Source: JBEIHX01 sp040381075 (lineage in GTDB: Bacteria > Pseudomonadota > Alphaproteobacteria > Caulobacterales > Aquidulcibacteraceae). Taken from it: a stretch of DNA of 64,000 bases. The stretch spans positions 1 through 64,000 of the forward strand of contig JBEIHX010000002.1 in assembly GCA_040381075.1 (NCBI GenBank), read 5' to 3'. The translations under genes were made by a program, and so were the position numbers. The notes under the pieces were generated by a model, which saw nothing but the letters and a program-made list of their open reading frames with translations, ran no database searches and was not told the origin of the DNA. Of this stretch, positions 33,902-43,031 are shown piece by piece; the stretch's first letter is position 1, and each line of letters begins with the position of its first letter.

Positions 33902-34855
33902 GTGCGGGGGGGTAGCGTGGCGGGGAATGGCTTACGGACGGGCAACGGCAAACGGTTGCGAAAGCTTCAGGAATACTTCCGGCTCTACAGGGATCCTTGG
34001 CATGCCCGTTTGGCGCTTGCCGGCGCAGTTGTCAGCCTGATCAGTATGATCGGGCTTGCAGTGGCCTGGCGCGCCGGAGCACTCGTCTCCGTGACGATAG
34101 CGGGCGTCGGTTTGCTGTGCGGCATGAGCCTGTGCGGCTGGATGACGCGGCGCTGGCTTGCAAACGCGCCGCGCATGTCAGACCAGAACTTCGACCAATT
34201 GGTCGGTGAGGATATCGCGCGGCACGCCGCCGACACGCTGCAAGAGTCCCATTTGCCTGCCGGTGAGCACATCAATTCCGGGAGCCCGATTGTGCTGGTC
34301 GGTCCGGTCGCCTTCGGCGCCGCGAGTCCCCTGGACATCCATATCTGCGAGGGGCAGGACGGAGTCACCAGGGCAAGCCCGATCCATCTCAGTATTGTTT
34401 TCTTCACTGACACCTCAGCGGTGGTGCGAGAGGCTGTCTATGATCTTCGCACGGCGCATATCGTCCAGGACGCCATCAGCGTCGTGGAATTGCGTCATCT
34501 GTCTGCCGTGCAGACCCGGCGCGGCCCTGCAACCATTCATGATCCCCAGGCCCAGACCCTTCCCGACCGGATCGGGGGGGCGTCCCGGCGGGGTCGGAGA
34601 ACACTGCGCCACGCGCTTCAGGCGGTCATCAATGGCGCCGAGATCCGACTGCGCAGTCGCCGGTCGGTCAGCCTCATCACTGACGGAGCGCATGTGATCA
34701 ACCTGCCCGTGGCTGACGATGAATTCCTGCCTGCCGGCGGGAGTGCAGGCTACGAGGCGCAGAACCGGGCAATGGTCGAACGTCTGCGCAAGGAGGTTTC
34801 AGACCGGCTTTATGCCGCGCGCGGCGCCCCGGCGGCGCCGGCTGCGTCAGCCTGA
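33902..34855 (+). CDS. conserved-looking membrane protein of unknown function
   Basis: 317 aa from a GTG at 33902 (a later GTG at 33917 is possible). Two membrane helices at about residues 37-58 and 62-82 (LALAGAVVSLISMIGLAVAW, VSVTIAGVGLLCGMSLCGW) precede a soluble domain of about 230 residues. Visible blocks are SPIVLVGPVAFGAASPLDI, SIVFFTDTSAVVREAVYDLRTA and SLITDGAHVINLPVADDEFLPAGG. I do not recognise it. Its last 46 bases overlap the 3' end of the convergent FAD enzyme gene. Confidence 0.65.
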   Translation: MRGGSVAGNGLRTGNGKRLRKLQEYFRLYRDPWHARLALAGAVVSLISMIGLAVAWRAGALVSVTIAGVGLLCGMSLCGWMTRRWLANAPRMSDQNFDQLVGEDIARHAADTLQESHLPAGEHINSGSPIVLVGPVAFGAASPLDIHICEGQDGVTRASPIHLSIVFFTDTSAVVREAVYDLRTAHIVQDAISVVELRHLSAVQTRRGPATIHDPQAQTLPDRIGGASRRGRRTLRHALQAVINGAEIRLRSRRSVSLITDGAHVINLPVADDEFLPAGGSAGYEAQNRAMVERLRKEVSDRLYAARGAPAAPAASA

Positions 34856-36315
34856 GAGGCGATATCTGCAAGCAGCGTTGCGCGGTTTGGCCCGAGCGAC
34901 GGCGGATAGAAGGCGCGCTTCATTGCCCTGGGCAGCATCCATATCCAAAGAATGCGCGCCAGAATTGGCAATCGCTTCGTCCAGGCGGCCGGGTGCTCAT
35001 GCATGTGAAAGGGTCGCATCAGCGCGCGCAGCACCGCCAGATCCCCGCGCGTTGCAGGTTCAATCGCATCGGCCACGAAGCTGCGCATGATGCGCGCCCT
35101 CAGGCGCGGTCGATAGGCGGGGTCCTGTTCGCGGCGAGCCCGGCGGATTGCCGCAACATCCTGGCGCACCATGGCGTCAAAGAAGGGACGCAACTCGCGT
35201 GAAACAGCCGCGTCGAGGGCGCGCATGCGCTCCGCAGGGGCGCGTGAAGCTGTGAACGCCTCCGCAAGTGCGAAAGCCTGAACAAAGGCCGTCGAGCATC
35301 CGCGCCCGTATAGCGGGTTGGTGCGGACCGCGACGTCGCCGACCGGATAATAGCCGGCAACAAGCGGTTCTGAGTCCCTCACGAAGCGCCGCCACGCATT
35401 CTTGAGATTGCCCATTGCGTAGACCTTGCTGACCGGCGCCGCCCGGGCCGGATCCGTCCAGGGCGCACAGCCAGGCAACAAAGCGCAGATCCGATCGAAT
35501 GCATCCCCGCGCGGCAGGGCGACGCGAAGGTCATGTTCGATCTCAGGACATGCAAGAGTGATGGAAAAGCAGCGATTGTCCGCAGGGAAGACGCCATACT
35601 TGATGTATCCGAGATCGCCGGCGCGAGGAGCGAGATCGCGGGCCGGCTCATCGACCCCTGGATGAAACCGATAATGGCGTGTGAAGTAGAGAATTCCCGC
35701 GGGACTGGTCTCCTCGGGAACATCGATGCCCGCAGCCTGCAGAAAGCTGGTGAAGGGCCCGCTGCGACCAGTTGCATCCACCAGACTGTCGAAACCGATG
35801 GTTTGGCTGGCGCCATTGACGTCGATGGTGAGCGTTTCCGCCGTGGGACGCCCGGCGGTCTCGGTGATTGAAAGCCCGCGAATGAAAGCGTCCGGCAGAA
35901 AGCGAACACCAGCGAGTCCGGCGACATAGCCACGCATGATCGACTCCAGGGTCGTGCGCCGGCTGAACAGAATGGAGAAATCCTCATCCCCCTCCGCACG
36001 GCGGTAACGATCGCGCAGGGCCGACGGCAGCGCATCGCCAAAGCTGAACTCCCGTGCGCCCCCGCTCATGAGCGCGCCCCACAGCGCCGGGTGGCGCTGA
36101 CGGAGGAGACACACCAGCCGCCCCAGAAACACGTGGCTGTGGCGCAGTTGGGTCGCCCCTCGCCGGGTCCAGTTCAGAAACACCTCATCGGCGTTGCCGG
36201 AAGGCAGCGCCCCGTCGCGATCCAGGATCAGGATCTCCCGGTCGGGCCCGGCAAGGGCCATAGCTGCGGCCAGACCGGCGATCCCCGCCCCGGCGATGAC
36301 AATCCGTTCGGACAT
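34810..36315 (-). CDS. FAD-dependent oxidoreductase, tryptophan-halogenase/monooxygenase-like
   Basis: 501 aa from the ATG at 36315, which puts the FAD fingerprint at the start (IVIAGAGIAGLAAAMAL). A second FAD motif is YPVGDVAVRTNPLYGRGCSTAFVQAFALAE (GD...P..G.G...), and a DATGRSG segment lies mid-protein. No second-halogenase WxWxIP motif is seen. Substrate and reaction are open; aromatic hydroxylases and geranylgeranyl-reductase-like proteins share this layout. It begins about 140 bases after the HExxH protein gene. Confidence 0.8.
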   Translation of the reverse strand: MSERIVIAGAGIAGLAAAMALAGPDREILILDRDGALPSGNADEVFLNWTRRGATQLRHSHVFLGRLVCLLRQRHPALWGALMSGGAREFSFGDALPSALRDRYRRAEGDEDFSILFSRRTTLESIMRGYVAGLAGVRFLPDAFIRGLSITETAGRPTAETLTIDVNGASQTIGFDSLVDATGRSGPFTSFLQAAGIDVPEETSPAGILYFTRHYRFHPGVDEPARDLAPRAGDLGYIKYGVFPADNRCFSITLACPEIEHDLRVALPRGDAFDRICALLPGCAPWTDPARAAPVSKVYAMGNLKNAWRRFVRDSEPLVAGYYPVGDVAVRTNPLYGRGCSTAFVQAFALAEAFTASRAPAERMRALDAAVSRELRPFFDAMVRQDVAAIRRARREQDPAYRPRLRARIMRSFVADAIEPATRGDLAVLRALMRPFHMHEHPAAWTKRLPILARILWIWMLPRAMKRAFYPPSLGPNRATLLADIASQADAAGAAGAPRAA

Positions 36316-36455
36316 TTGGTTTCCTCGCCGAAGCCAAGATGGGGGCCGCCCGCCCGGCGGCAAGCGCCGAACCCCCGCAAGGCCGGCGCGCGGACGCCGG
36401 CCTTGACAGGCGCCTCAACACCACGGCCGAGACGCGACCGGCCTCGGGCCAGGCC

Positions 36456-36962
36456 TCACTGGATGCACGGCGCGCCCATGGCGCGATAGTCCTGAAGCAT
36501 GGCGGCTGGGGGCATTGTAGCGTCCCGCCAACCGCGGGCCAGCAAAAAGGCATGACGGACAATCTCTGCCTGCTGTTCCAGCCCATAAGCGCTGAAGGGG
36601 CGTCCGGGCTCAATCTCATAGCGATAGGCGGCGCGCCCAAGCGCGCTGAGTTTCGCCAGCGGCAGCAGAACCCCTGCCTGAGCCTGCATGACGTGTGTGA
36701 GTTCGTGTATGAAGAGCCCCTGGGAGGCGATACTGGCCCGGGCAAAGTCGCACGGCGCGGGCCATCCGCCATGAAAAACCATGGTGCGCGCATCTACCAC
36801 GAATGCCGCGCGCACCGGACCGCCGAGTTGGATCAGCCTGAGCTGCCCAATGCGCAGCCGCGCGCCAAACACGTCCTCGGCGAGCGCGGCTTCGCCGGTT
36901 GTGGGCCGGCGCCGGGACCACGCCCGCATCACCGCCTGCGACGCGCCCGAGCCCTGCTCCAC
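36456..36962 (-). CDS. small HExxH metallopeptidase-like protein
   Basis: 168 aa from a GTG at 36962, overlapping the preceding stop (36964-36962); an ATG at 36929 is an alternative. The core LFIHELTHVMQAQAG contains HELTH, a zinc-binding HExxH motif. RPTTGEAALAEDVFG at the start and SAYGLEQQAEIVRHAFLL after the motif resemble DUF4157-like or vgr-related small proteins of alphaproteobacteria. The third zinc ligand may be a Glu in LEQQAE. No signal peptide. The function is unknown. Confidence 0.72.
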   Translation of the reverse strand: MEQGSGASQAVMRAWSRRRPTTGEAALAEDVFGARLRIGQLRLIQLGGPVRAAFVVDARTMVFHGGWPAPCDFARASIASQGLFIHELTHVMQAQAGVLLPLAKLSALGRAAYRYEIEPGRPFSAYGLEQQAEIVRHAFLLARGWRDATMPPAAMLQDYRAMGAPCIQ

Positions 36963-38509
36963 TACTGCGCCACAACAGCTTCGATGAGGATTGGATGACT
37001 GGCGGCGACGGCGCGGGCAAAAACGCTGTCAAAAGCCTCAGCCGTCGTTGCACGCACGCCCTCGACGCCCTGCGCGTGAGCGAGTTTAACCCAGTCAATC
37101 GACGGGTCGCCAAGGCTCAGCATGGCGCTCGCCGCCGGTCCCGGATTGCCGGCCCCGGTGCGGTGCATTTCAATGTTGAGGATCCGGTAGCTGTCGTTCC
37201 GGAACACGATGGTGACAACGGGCAGACGTGCGCGCGCCATGGTCCAAAGCGCCTGCACCGAGTACATGCCGGCCCCATCTCCAGACAGGCAGACGACCTT
37301 TCTGTCCGTGCAGGCGCAGGCCGCGCCAACGGCGACCGGCAAACCCTGCCCGATCGCGCCGCCGGTCAGATAGAGCCAGTCATGCGGGCGGGCAGTCTGC
37401 GTCGGCAGCCAGGCGCCTATGCTCGCGGTCACGCCGTCGTCGGAAATGATCGCCTCCTCCGGCAGATGGCGCGCCAGGGAGACGCCGATCGAAGCCGGCG
37501 TCAGGGCCCCGACCGGGGGGGCATCCGGCGTCTGCAGCGCTGCAGAGGGGCCAAGGGGCGGCGCACCCAGTTCATCGGCCAGCATTTCGACGCCCGCCAG
37601 CGCATCCTCATCGCGTTCGGCAAGAGCGATCACCGATGCCGTCTCAGGGGTCAGCACGCTTGGCCTGTTCGGATATGCGAAAAACGCCACGGGTTGCACG
37701 CCGCCAGCCAGCACCATGAGGTCGACGCCCGCCATGTCGCTGACTGCTGCTTCTGCGAAATACTGCATCCGTGCAGGCGCAAACCGACCCGCTCCGCGCG
37801 CCTGGCGCGCGACGAATGTGTCGTGCATCACCCGAACGCCGGCCGCCTGAATGCGTGCAAGAACGGCAAGTCCAGTCTCATTGAGCAGGCTGTGGCCCGC
37901 CAGGAGCACCGGCTTTGTCGCGCTGCGGACCTGCGCAGCCGCCGCCCTGACGCGCTCCGGCGGAACGCGCCGCGGCGCAGCGGGCAGGATCGGCTGAGCT
38001 ATGCGTCCCCCGTCCAGCCACGCCGCGTCAGCCGGCAGGATGAGCGACACTGGTCCGCCGGGCGGAGATAACGACGCGCCGTAGGCCTCGGCGGCCAAAG
38101 CGCCGGCGTCAGAGGATTGATCCACGCTGCCCAGCCACAGCGAATTCGGACGCACCAGAGCAGCGATATCTGATGAGAGCGGCGCATCGTGCGCCCGATG
38201 ATAGGTCGCATGATCACCGATGACATTGATCATGGGCGAAAATGCACGCCGGGCGTTGTGGATGTTGGCGCCGCCGTTGAGATATCCTGGCCCCAAGTGC
38301 AACAGCGTCATGGCGGGCTTGCCGCTCATCCGGGCAAACCCGTCAGCCGCGCCGGTTGCAACGCCTTCGAACAGGCACAAGGTCGACCGGATCCGCGTTT
38401 CGCGGTCAAGCGCGGTGACCAGATGCATCTCCGACGTGCCGGGATTGGCGAAACAATGGGTCACCCCGCATCCGGCAAGCGTCGCGACAAGCGCCTCAGC
38501 CCCATTCAT
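36962..38509 (-). CDS. thiamine-diphosphate-dependent enzyme, acetolactate synthase/benzoylformate decarboxylase-like
   Basis: 515 aa in three ThDP domains. The N-terminal PYR domain has the Glu in CLFEGVATGAADGFARMSGKPAM. A central domain follows, and the C-terminal PP domain has GDGAGMYSVQALWTMARARLPVVTIVFRNDSYRILNIE (GDG...NN type, here ND). No separate small subunit is nearby, and the FAD-binding central motif of true acetolactate synthase is not evident, so a decarboxylase or other ligase is as likely. Genes before it are unlinked; it overlaps the HExxH gene. Confidence 0.85.
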   Translation of the reverse strand: MNGAEALVATLAGCGVTHCFANPGTSEMHLVTALDRETRIRSTLCLFEGVATGAADGFARMSGKPAMTLLHLGPGYLNGGANIHNARRAFSPMINVIGDHATYHRAHDAPLSSDIAALVRPNSLWLGSVDQSSDAGALAAEAYGASLSPPGGPVSLILPADAAWLDGGRIAQPILPAAPRRVPPERVRAAAAQVRSATKPVLLAGHSLLNETGLAVLARIQAAGVRVMHDTFVARQARGAGRFAPARMQYFAEAAVSDMAGVDLMVLAGGVQPVAFFAYPNRPSVLTPETASVIALAERDEDALAGVEMLADELGAPPLGPSAALQTPDAPPVGALTPASIGVSLARHLPEEAIISDDGVTASIGAWLPTQTARPHDWLYLTGGAIGQGLPVAVGAACACTDRKVVCLSGDGAGMYSVQALWTMARARLPVVTIVFRNDSYRILNIEMHRTGAGNPGPAASAMLSLGDPSIDWVKLAHAQGVEGVRATTAEAFDSVFARAVAASHPILIEAVVAQ

Positions 38510-38627
38510 CTATTACGCCTCCTCTGTCGCGCCTGAACGTTGAAGGCGCACGCACCGGGTCCACCCGCCAAGGTTTGGCGGCGTGACGGCGCCACGGTCA
38601 AGGGCTGCAGTCGGTTGCTGGAGACGA

Positions 38628-41600
38628 CTAACCCGCGCTGGCCAATGGCGCAGGCGCCAAGGACGTCTTCTCCCACGCCTCCCACAGGCGCGCTTCCCGA
38701 ACAGCTGCAGCCTCCAGGCTCGCCCTCTTCACATGCCCAAAGCCACGGATCTCCTGTGGCGTCTGCGCCAGGGCGATCGCCGTGGCGTGGCGGCTTTGCG
38801 AAAGGCCCGCCACGAGCTTTTCCGTCATCTCGATGTAGCGCTCAATGAGGGCCCGCTCCATGCGGCGTTCCTCGGAATACCCGAAGACGTCAAAGCGCCC
38901 GCCCCGCAGCCCCTTCAAACGCGCCAGCACCTGGAACCCGACTTTCAGCCACGGCCCGAACCTGATCTTGCGCGGCAGACCGGTGGCTTTGTCCTTAGGC
39001 GCGATCAGCGGCGGCGCCAGATGATAGGACACCCTGATCCTGCGAGGTCCCGACGGGTCCGGAGCGAAGGTCGCCGCCAGAGCCTTCTCGAAGGCCGCGT
39101 TCGTGTACAGCCTGGCGACCTCGTATTCGTCCTTGTACGCCATTAATTTCGACAGGTTGATGGCGACGGCGCGCGCAAGCCCGTCACCAAGACCTGCCTC
39201 ATGTTCCGCCGCGCGCACGCGGGCGACCACGGCATGGTAGCGCGTGGCATAGGCACTGTTCTGATACTCTGTCAGCAGGTTCATGCGATGGGCTATGATG
39301 TCGTCAAGGGTTTGTGCTGGCTGCCCGACACGCGGCGGCGTCAATGCACGAATCTTTTCCGGTTCAGCAGCAGCGAGCCTTCCCAGGTCAAAGGCGAGAA
39401 GATTTTCCTGAACCGCCGCGCCATTTAGCCTGATCGCGCGATAAATTGCGCGCGCGCTCGCGGGGATCAGCCCCTTCTGCCACGCATAGCCGGCCATTAT
39501 CATGTTGGCGTACAGCTGGTCGTAGAGATACTCCTCGGCAAGCGCTTCCGCATTTACCAGTTCAAGCGACCTTCCCGCCTTGGCGAGCGAGCCGCTCATG
39601 GCCTGGACGTCAAACTGCTTATCCCTTTCGACAATGAACTCTGCCGTAGGCGTAACATCGGTGTTGGCGACGATGGCGGTGCGTTCCTGATCGAGAAGAC
39701 CCAGCGAATCGGGGGATGCAGCCACGATCAGGTCACATCCCACGAGCACGTCGCAGGCTGCAGGCGGGATGCGCCCGGCGCGGATGTCTTGAGGATCGCG
39801 TGCGATCCGGAGATGGCTGAAGACCGCCCCGCCTTTCTGGGCGAGCCCGGTCATGTCCAGGGTCGACGACGCCTTGGCGTCAATATGCGCCGCCATCGCG
39901 ATGATCGCAGCGGTTGTGGTGACCCCCGAGCCGCCGACACCGGCAAAGAGGACGTTCCAGCACCTATCCAGGGAAATTGGCGCCGGCACGGGCAGACCCG
40001 TCGCATCGAACTCAGGACGCTTGTGCGCGCGTTTGGCGTTGGCGGCGCCTTCGACGGTGACAAATGACGGACAAAAGCCGTTGATGCATGAAAGGTCCTG
40101 ATTGCAGGATGATTGATTGATCTGACGCTTGCGCCCGAGTTCAGTTTCCAATGGCTCGATGGAAAGACAGTTCGACACCTTCGAGCAGTCTCCACACCCC
40201 TCGCACACGGCAGAATTGATGAACGCGCGCTGCGGCCCGGCTGGCATCAGTTTCCGTTTGATGCGCCTGCGCTTCTCTGCTGCACACATCTGATCGTAAA
40301 TCAGGACGGACACGCCCTGCGTCTGGCGCAGCTTTTCCTGCACCTCGGCAAGTCGGGATCGATGGTAGATTTCAACAGCGCCGAGATCCCCGTGCTCGAC
40401 ATACCGGGCGAGATCCTCAGCCACCACAACGACGCGGCGCACACCCTCTCCCTGAAGCGGGCGAACCAGCTGGGGTACGGTCTGACCGCTTTCAACAGGT
40501 TGACCACCCGTCATCGCCACAGCATCATTATACAGGATCTTGTATGTGATGTTGACGCCAGCGGTGAGCGCCGCACGAATTGCCAGCGACCCGGAGTGGG
40601 AGTAGGTCCCATCCCCAAGATTTACAAATACGTGCTTTTCATCCGTAAACGGCGCCTGTCCAATCCAGGCCGCTCCTTCGCCCCCCATCTGCGAGGTCAT
40701 GTCCGTGTGGCGTTCCGGCATGAAGGTCGCCATGTAGTGGCAACCGATGCCGGCGAGCGCGCGCGATCCATCAGGCACGACAGTGGATGTGTTATGGGGA
40801 CATCCGCTGCAATAGTGCGGACGGCGATGCGCATCGGTCGCAAGCTGTGAGGCGTTGGTCCGGGCCCGACCAACGCGCAGAAAGTAGGCTGCAGCCCGGC
40901 TGTCATCGAAGGAATTGTGCGCGAGCCGATCATAAATCGCCTCCGCGATCTCCGGAATTGCGATTGCGCTGACATCCGGCAGAAGCGGTCGTCCATCCTC
41001 GTCACGCTTTCCCACAATGCGCGGGCGCTCCTGGGACGGCAGATCATAGAGAATGTCGCGCAACTGCGTTTCAATCAGCGCGCGTTTGTGCTCAACCACC
41101 AGGATCCTCTCCAGCCCGCGCGCCCACGCGCGCACGCCAGCGGGCTCAAGCGGCCAGGGCATGGCGACCTTGTAAACGGTGAGACCAAGCTCAGCAGCAT
41201 GCGACGGCGTGAGACCGATCGCCTCCAGCGCCTCGAAGACATCGCGCACCGCCTGTCCGGTCGCAACTACGCCGAGGCGTGGCTTTGCAGCCGCGAGAAG
41301 CACCCGGTCAAGGCCGTTTGCGCGCACAAAACTCTGCGCCGCAGGCAGCTTGAAGGCTCTCAGCCGAGCCTCTTTCGCCAGCGGCGTGTCCCCGCGGCGC
41401 AGATGCAAGCCAGCCGCGGGCGCCGGCAGGTCCGGCGTCACGATCGCCAGGCGCTGTGCGTCGACCCGAACCACAGCCCCCGAATCCATCGTATCGGCGA
41501 GCGCGATCATCGCCGTCCAGGCGCCGGTGAACCGCGACATCGCAAGGCCATAGAGACCGAAATCAAGGACCTCCTGGACGCTGCTCGGGTTGAGCACCGG

Positions 41601-42104
41601 TATCTCGGCGTCCTGGAAGGCGAACTCGGACTGCGACGGCAGTGTGGAGCTCTTGCAGGCGTGATCGTCGCCCGCCAGAGCCAGAACGCCGCCGCGCCGC
41701 GAAACCCCGGCGAAGTTGGCATGCTTGAACACATCGCCAGTCCGGTCCACGCCAGGGGCCTTGCCGTACCAGATGCCGAATACGCCATCGTAGCGGGCGC
41801 CGGGAAACAGGCCGACCTGTTGCGAACCCCAGACAGCTGTCGCCCCGAGATCTTCGTTGAGCCCCTGCCAGAACTTCACATCATGCGCGTCCAGGAGCTT
41901 GCGTGCGCGCTCAAGCTGCTGATCGTACCCGCCCAATGGCGAGCCGCGGTATCCTGAAATGAAGCCGGCAGTGTTCAGGCCAGCGCGGCGGTCAGATCTC
42001 TTCTGGTCCAGCGGCAGGCGCACCAAGGCCTGGATACCGGTCAGGAAAACCTGACCGCTTTCAAGAGCATATTTGTCATCCAACGTGACTTCGTGGTGCT
42101 TCAT
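38628..42104 (-). CDS. indolepyruvate ferredoxin oxidoreductase, fused alpha-beta form
   Basis: 1158 aa from the ATG at 42104; an open frame continues upstream but lacks the fold. The order is an N-terminal PYR-like domain (NTAGFISGYRGSPLGGYDQQL), a TPP domain (YCSGCPHNTST, GIGCHYMATFMPER, MGGEGAAWIGQAPF), a Cys-rich ferredoxin-like segment (CEGCGDCSKVSNCLSIEP) and a C-terminal gamma domain (FAGVGGSGVTTTAAIIAMAAHID, MTGLAQKGGAVFSHLRI). It converts aryl pyruvates to aryl-acetyl-CoA with CoA. It is divergent from an Lrp regulator that probably controls it. Confidence 0.93.
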   Translation of the reverse strand: MKHHEVTLDDKYALESGQVFLTGIQALVRLPLDQKRSDRRAGLNTAGFISGYRGSPLGGYDQQLERARKLLDAHDVKFWQGLNEDLGATAVWGSQQVGLFPGARYDGVFGIWYGKAPGVDRTGDVFKHANFAGVSRRGGVLALAGDDHACKSSTLPSQSEFAFQDAEIPVLNPSSVQEVLDFGLYGLAMSRFTGAWTAMIALADTMDSGAVVRVDAQRLAIVTPDLPAPAAGLHLRRGDTPLAKEARLRAFKLPAAQSFVRANGLDRVLLAAAKPRLGVVATGQAVRDVFEALEAIGLTPSHAAELGLTVYKVAMPWPLEPAGVRAWARGLERILVVEHKRALIETQLRDILYDLPSQERPRIVGKRDEDGRPLLPDVSAIAIPEIAEAIYDRLAHNSFDDSRAAAYFLRVGRARTNASQLATDAHRRPHYCSGCPHNTSTVVPDGSRALAGIGCHYMATFMPERHTDMTSQMGGEGAAWIGQAPFTDEKHVFVNLGDGTYSHSGSLAIRAALTAGVNITYKILYNDAVAMTGGQPVESGQTVPQLVRPLQGEGVRRVVVVAEDLARYVEHGDLGAVEIYHRSRLAEVQEKLRQTQGVSVLIYDQMCAAEKRRRIKRKLMPAGPQRAFINSAVCEGCGDCSKVSNCLSIEPLETELGRKRQINQSSCNQDLSCINGFCPSFVTVEGAANAKRAHKRPEFDATGLPVPAPISLDRCWNVLFAGVGGSGVTTTAAIIAMAAHIDAKASSTLDMTGLAQKGGAVFSHLRIARDPQDIRAGRIPPAACDVLVGCDLIVAASPDSLGLLDQERTAIVANTDVTPTAEFIVERDKQFDVQAMSGSLAKAGRSLELVNAEALAEEYLYDQLYANMIMAGYAWQKGLIPASARAIYRAIRLNGAAVQENLLAFDLGRLAAAEPEKIRALTPPRVGQPAQTLDDIIAHRMNLLTEYQNSAYATRYHAVVARVRAAEHEAGLGDGLARAVAINLSKLMAYKDEYEVARLYTNAAFEKALAATFAPDPSGPRRIRVSYHLAPPLIAPKDKATGLPRKIRFGPWLKVGFQVLARLKGLRGGRFDVFGYSEERRMERALIERYIEMTEKLVAGLSQSRHATAIALAQTPQEIRGFGHVKRASLEAAAVREARLWEAWEKTSLAPAPLASAG

Positions 42105-42269
42105 ACGGCCACCCGCCCTTGTCTTGCGCGTTTGCCCAACCAACCGTGCGTCGGGACAGTTGGAGAACCAAATTATTGCGGGTCTGCAGCGAAAGTGTTT
42201 GCCTTTCTTGAGGCCAAAAGGCGTATTGGGGAGGAAGCGACCGGCAAAAAGGCCAAAAGGGAGGAATCT

Positions 42270-42767
42270 TTGTCCCCTGAACTGGATCAGATCGATGCGC
42301 GCATCCTCGATCTCCTGCAAACGGATGCAAGCCTGTCGGTAGCTGAAATCGCCGACAAGGTCGGTCTGTCGTCGTCCCCATGCTGGCGACGCATCAAGCG
42401 GCTGGAGGACACCGGGGTGATCACGCGCCGGGTGACGCTGTTGGACCGCGAGGCGCTTGGCCTGCGCTTTGAGGCAATCCTTTCGGTGAAGCTGCAGATG
42501 CCAACGCGTGACAATCTGGCCGCCTTTGAGGCAGCCGTCAGCAAATGGCCCGAAGTGGTCGATTGCGTCACTGTGACGGGCGCGGTTGATTACATGCTGC
42601 GCGTGGTGACCACCGACATGCACGCCTATGATGATTTTCTGCGGGACAAGCTTCTGTCTGTGGGGCTGGTCCAGGACGTGCAGTCCCGGATTGTGATGAA
42701 GGTCGCAAAGCGGACAACGGCGGCCCCGCTTGGCCTCGTGTCAACCTATGTGAAATCGGGTGAGTGA
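42270..42767 (+). CDS. Lrp/AsnC-family transcriptional regulator
   Basis: 165 aa if translated from the TTG at 42270, supported by a GGGAGGA site 5 to 6 nt upstream. Earlier in-frame codons encode a segment unlike Lrp. The HTH is SVAEIADKVGLSSSPCWRRIKRLEDTGVI, followed by a RAM ligand-binding domain ending in DYMLRVVTTDMHAYDDFL. It is divergent from the indolepyruvate oxidoreductase gene with about 165 bases between starts, the usual arrangement for a local regulator sensing an amino acid or keto acid. Confidence 0.85.
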   Translation: MSPELDQIDARILDLLQTDASLSVAEIADKVGLSSSPCWRRIKRLEDTGVITRRVTLLDREALGLRFEAILSVKLQMPTRDNLAAFEAAVSKWPEVVDCVTVTGAVDYMLRVVTTDMHAYDDFLRDKLLSVGLVQDVQSRIVMKVAKRTTAAPLGLVSTYVKSGE

Positions 42768-42878
42768 GGCTGGACGCGCGCACTGTGCTCGACCCGTCCG
42801 GCATTTGCCGATCACGATGAAACGGGGCGCGCTGCAGGGTCAAGGGCGCCGCATAGGGTGCAAGACCGGATGCACGAT

Positions 42879-42945
42879 CAGCCTCCCTCCCCAGCCTCCC
42901 CAGCCTCCCCAGCCTCCCCAGCGCCGGGCCGGGCCGGGCCGGGCT
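42879..42945. repeat. 9-bp CAGCCTCCC repeats and a GGGCC run
   Basis: A first cagcctccc lies at 42879-42887; three more at 42892, 42901 and 42910 follow in tandem. Then comes a (gggcc)n run at about 42923-42944. The region is the 264-base gap before the nucleoside hydrolase gene and contains no other feature. Confidence 0.85.
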
Positions 42946-43031
42946 CGCGCAGCCGCCCTCCAGACCTCCTCGACAGCTGCGCGCGCCAAGCCCTAGGGTG
43001 ATGATGTTTGGATCAGCAACGGATCACGGCA

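Noticed and set aside
42105..42623. N-terminal extension of the indolepyruvate oxidoreductase
   Set aside because: The extension is antisense to the Lrp gene and lacks domain similarity; the family starts near MKHHEVTLDDKY.
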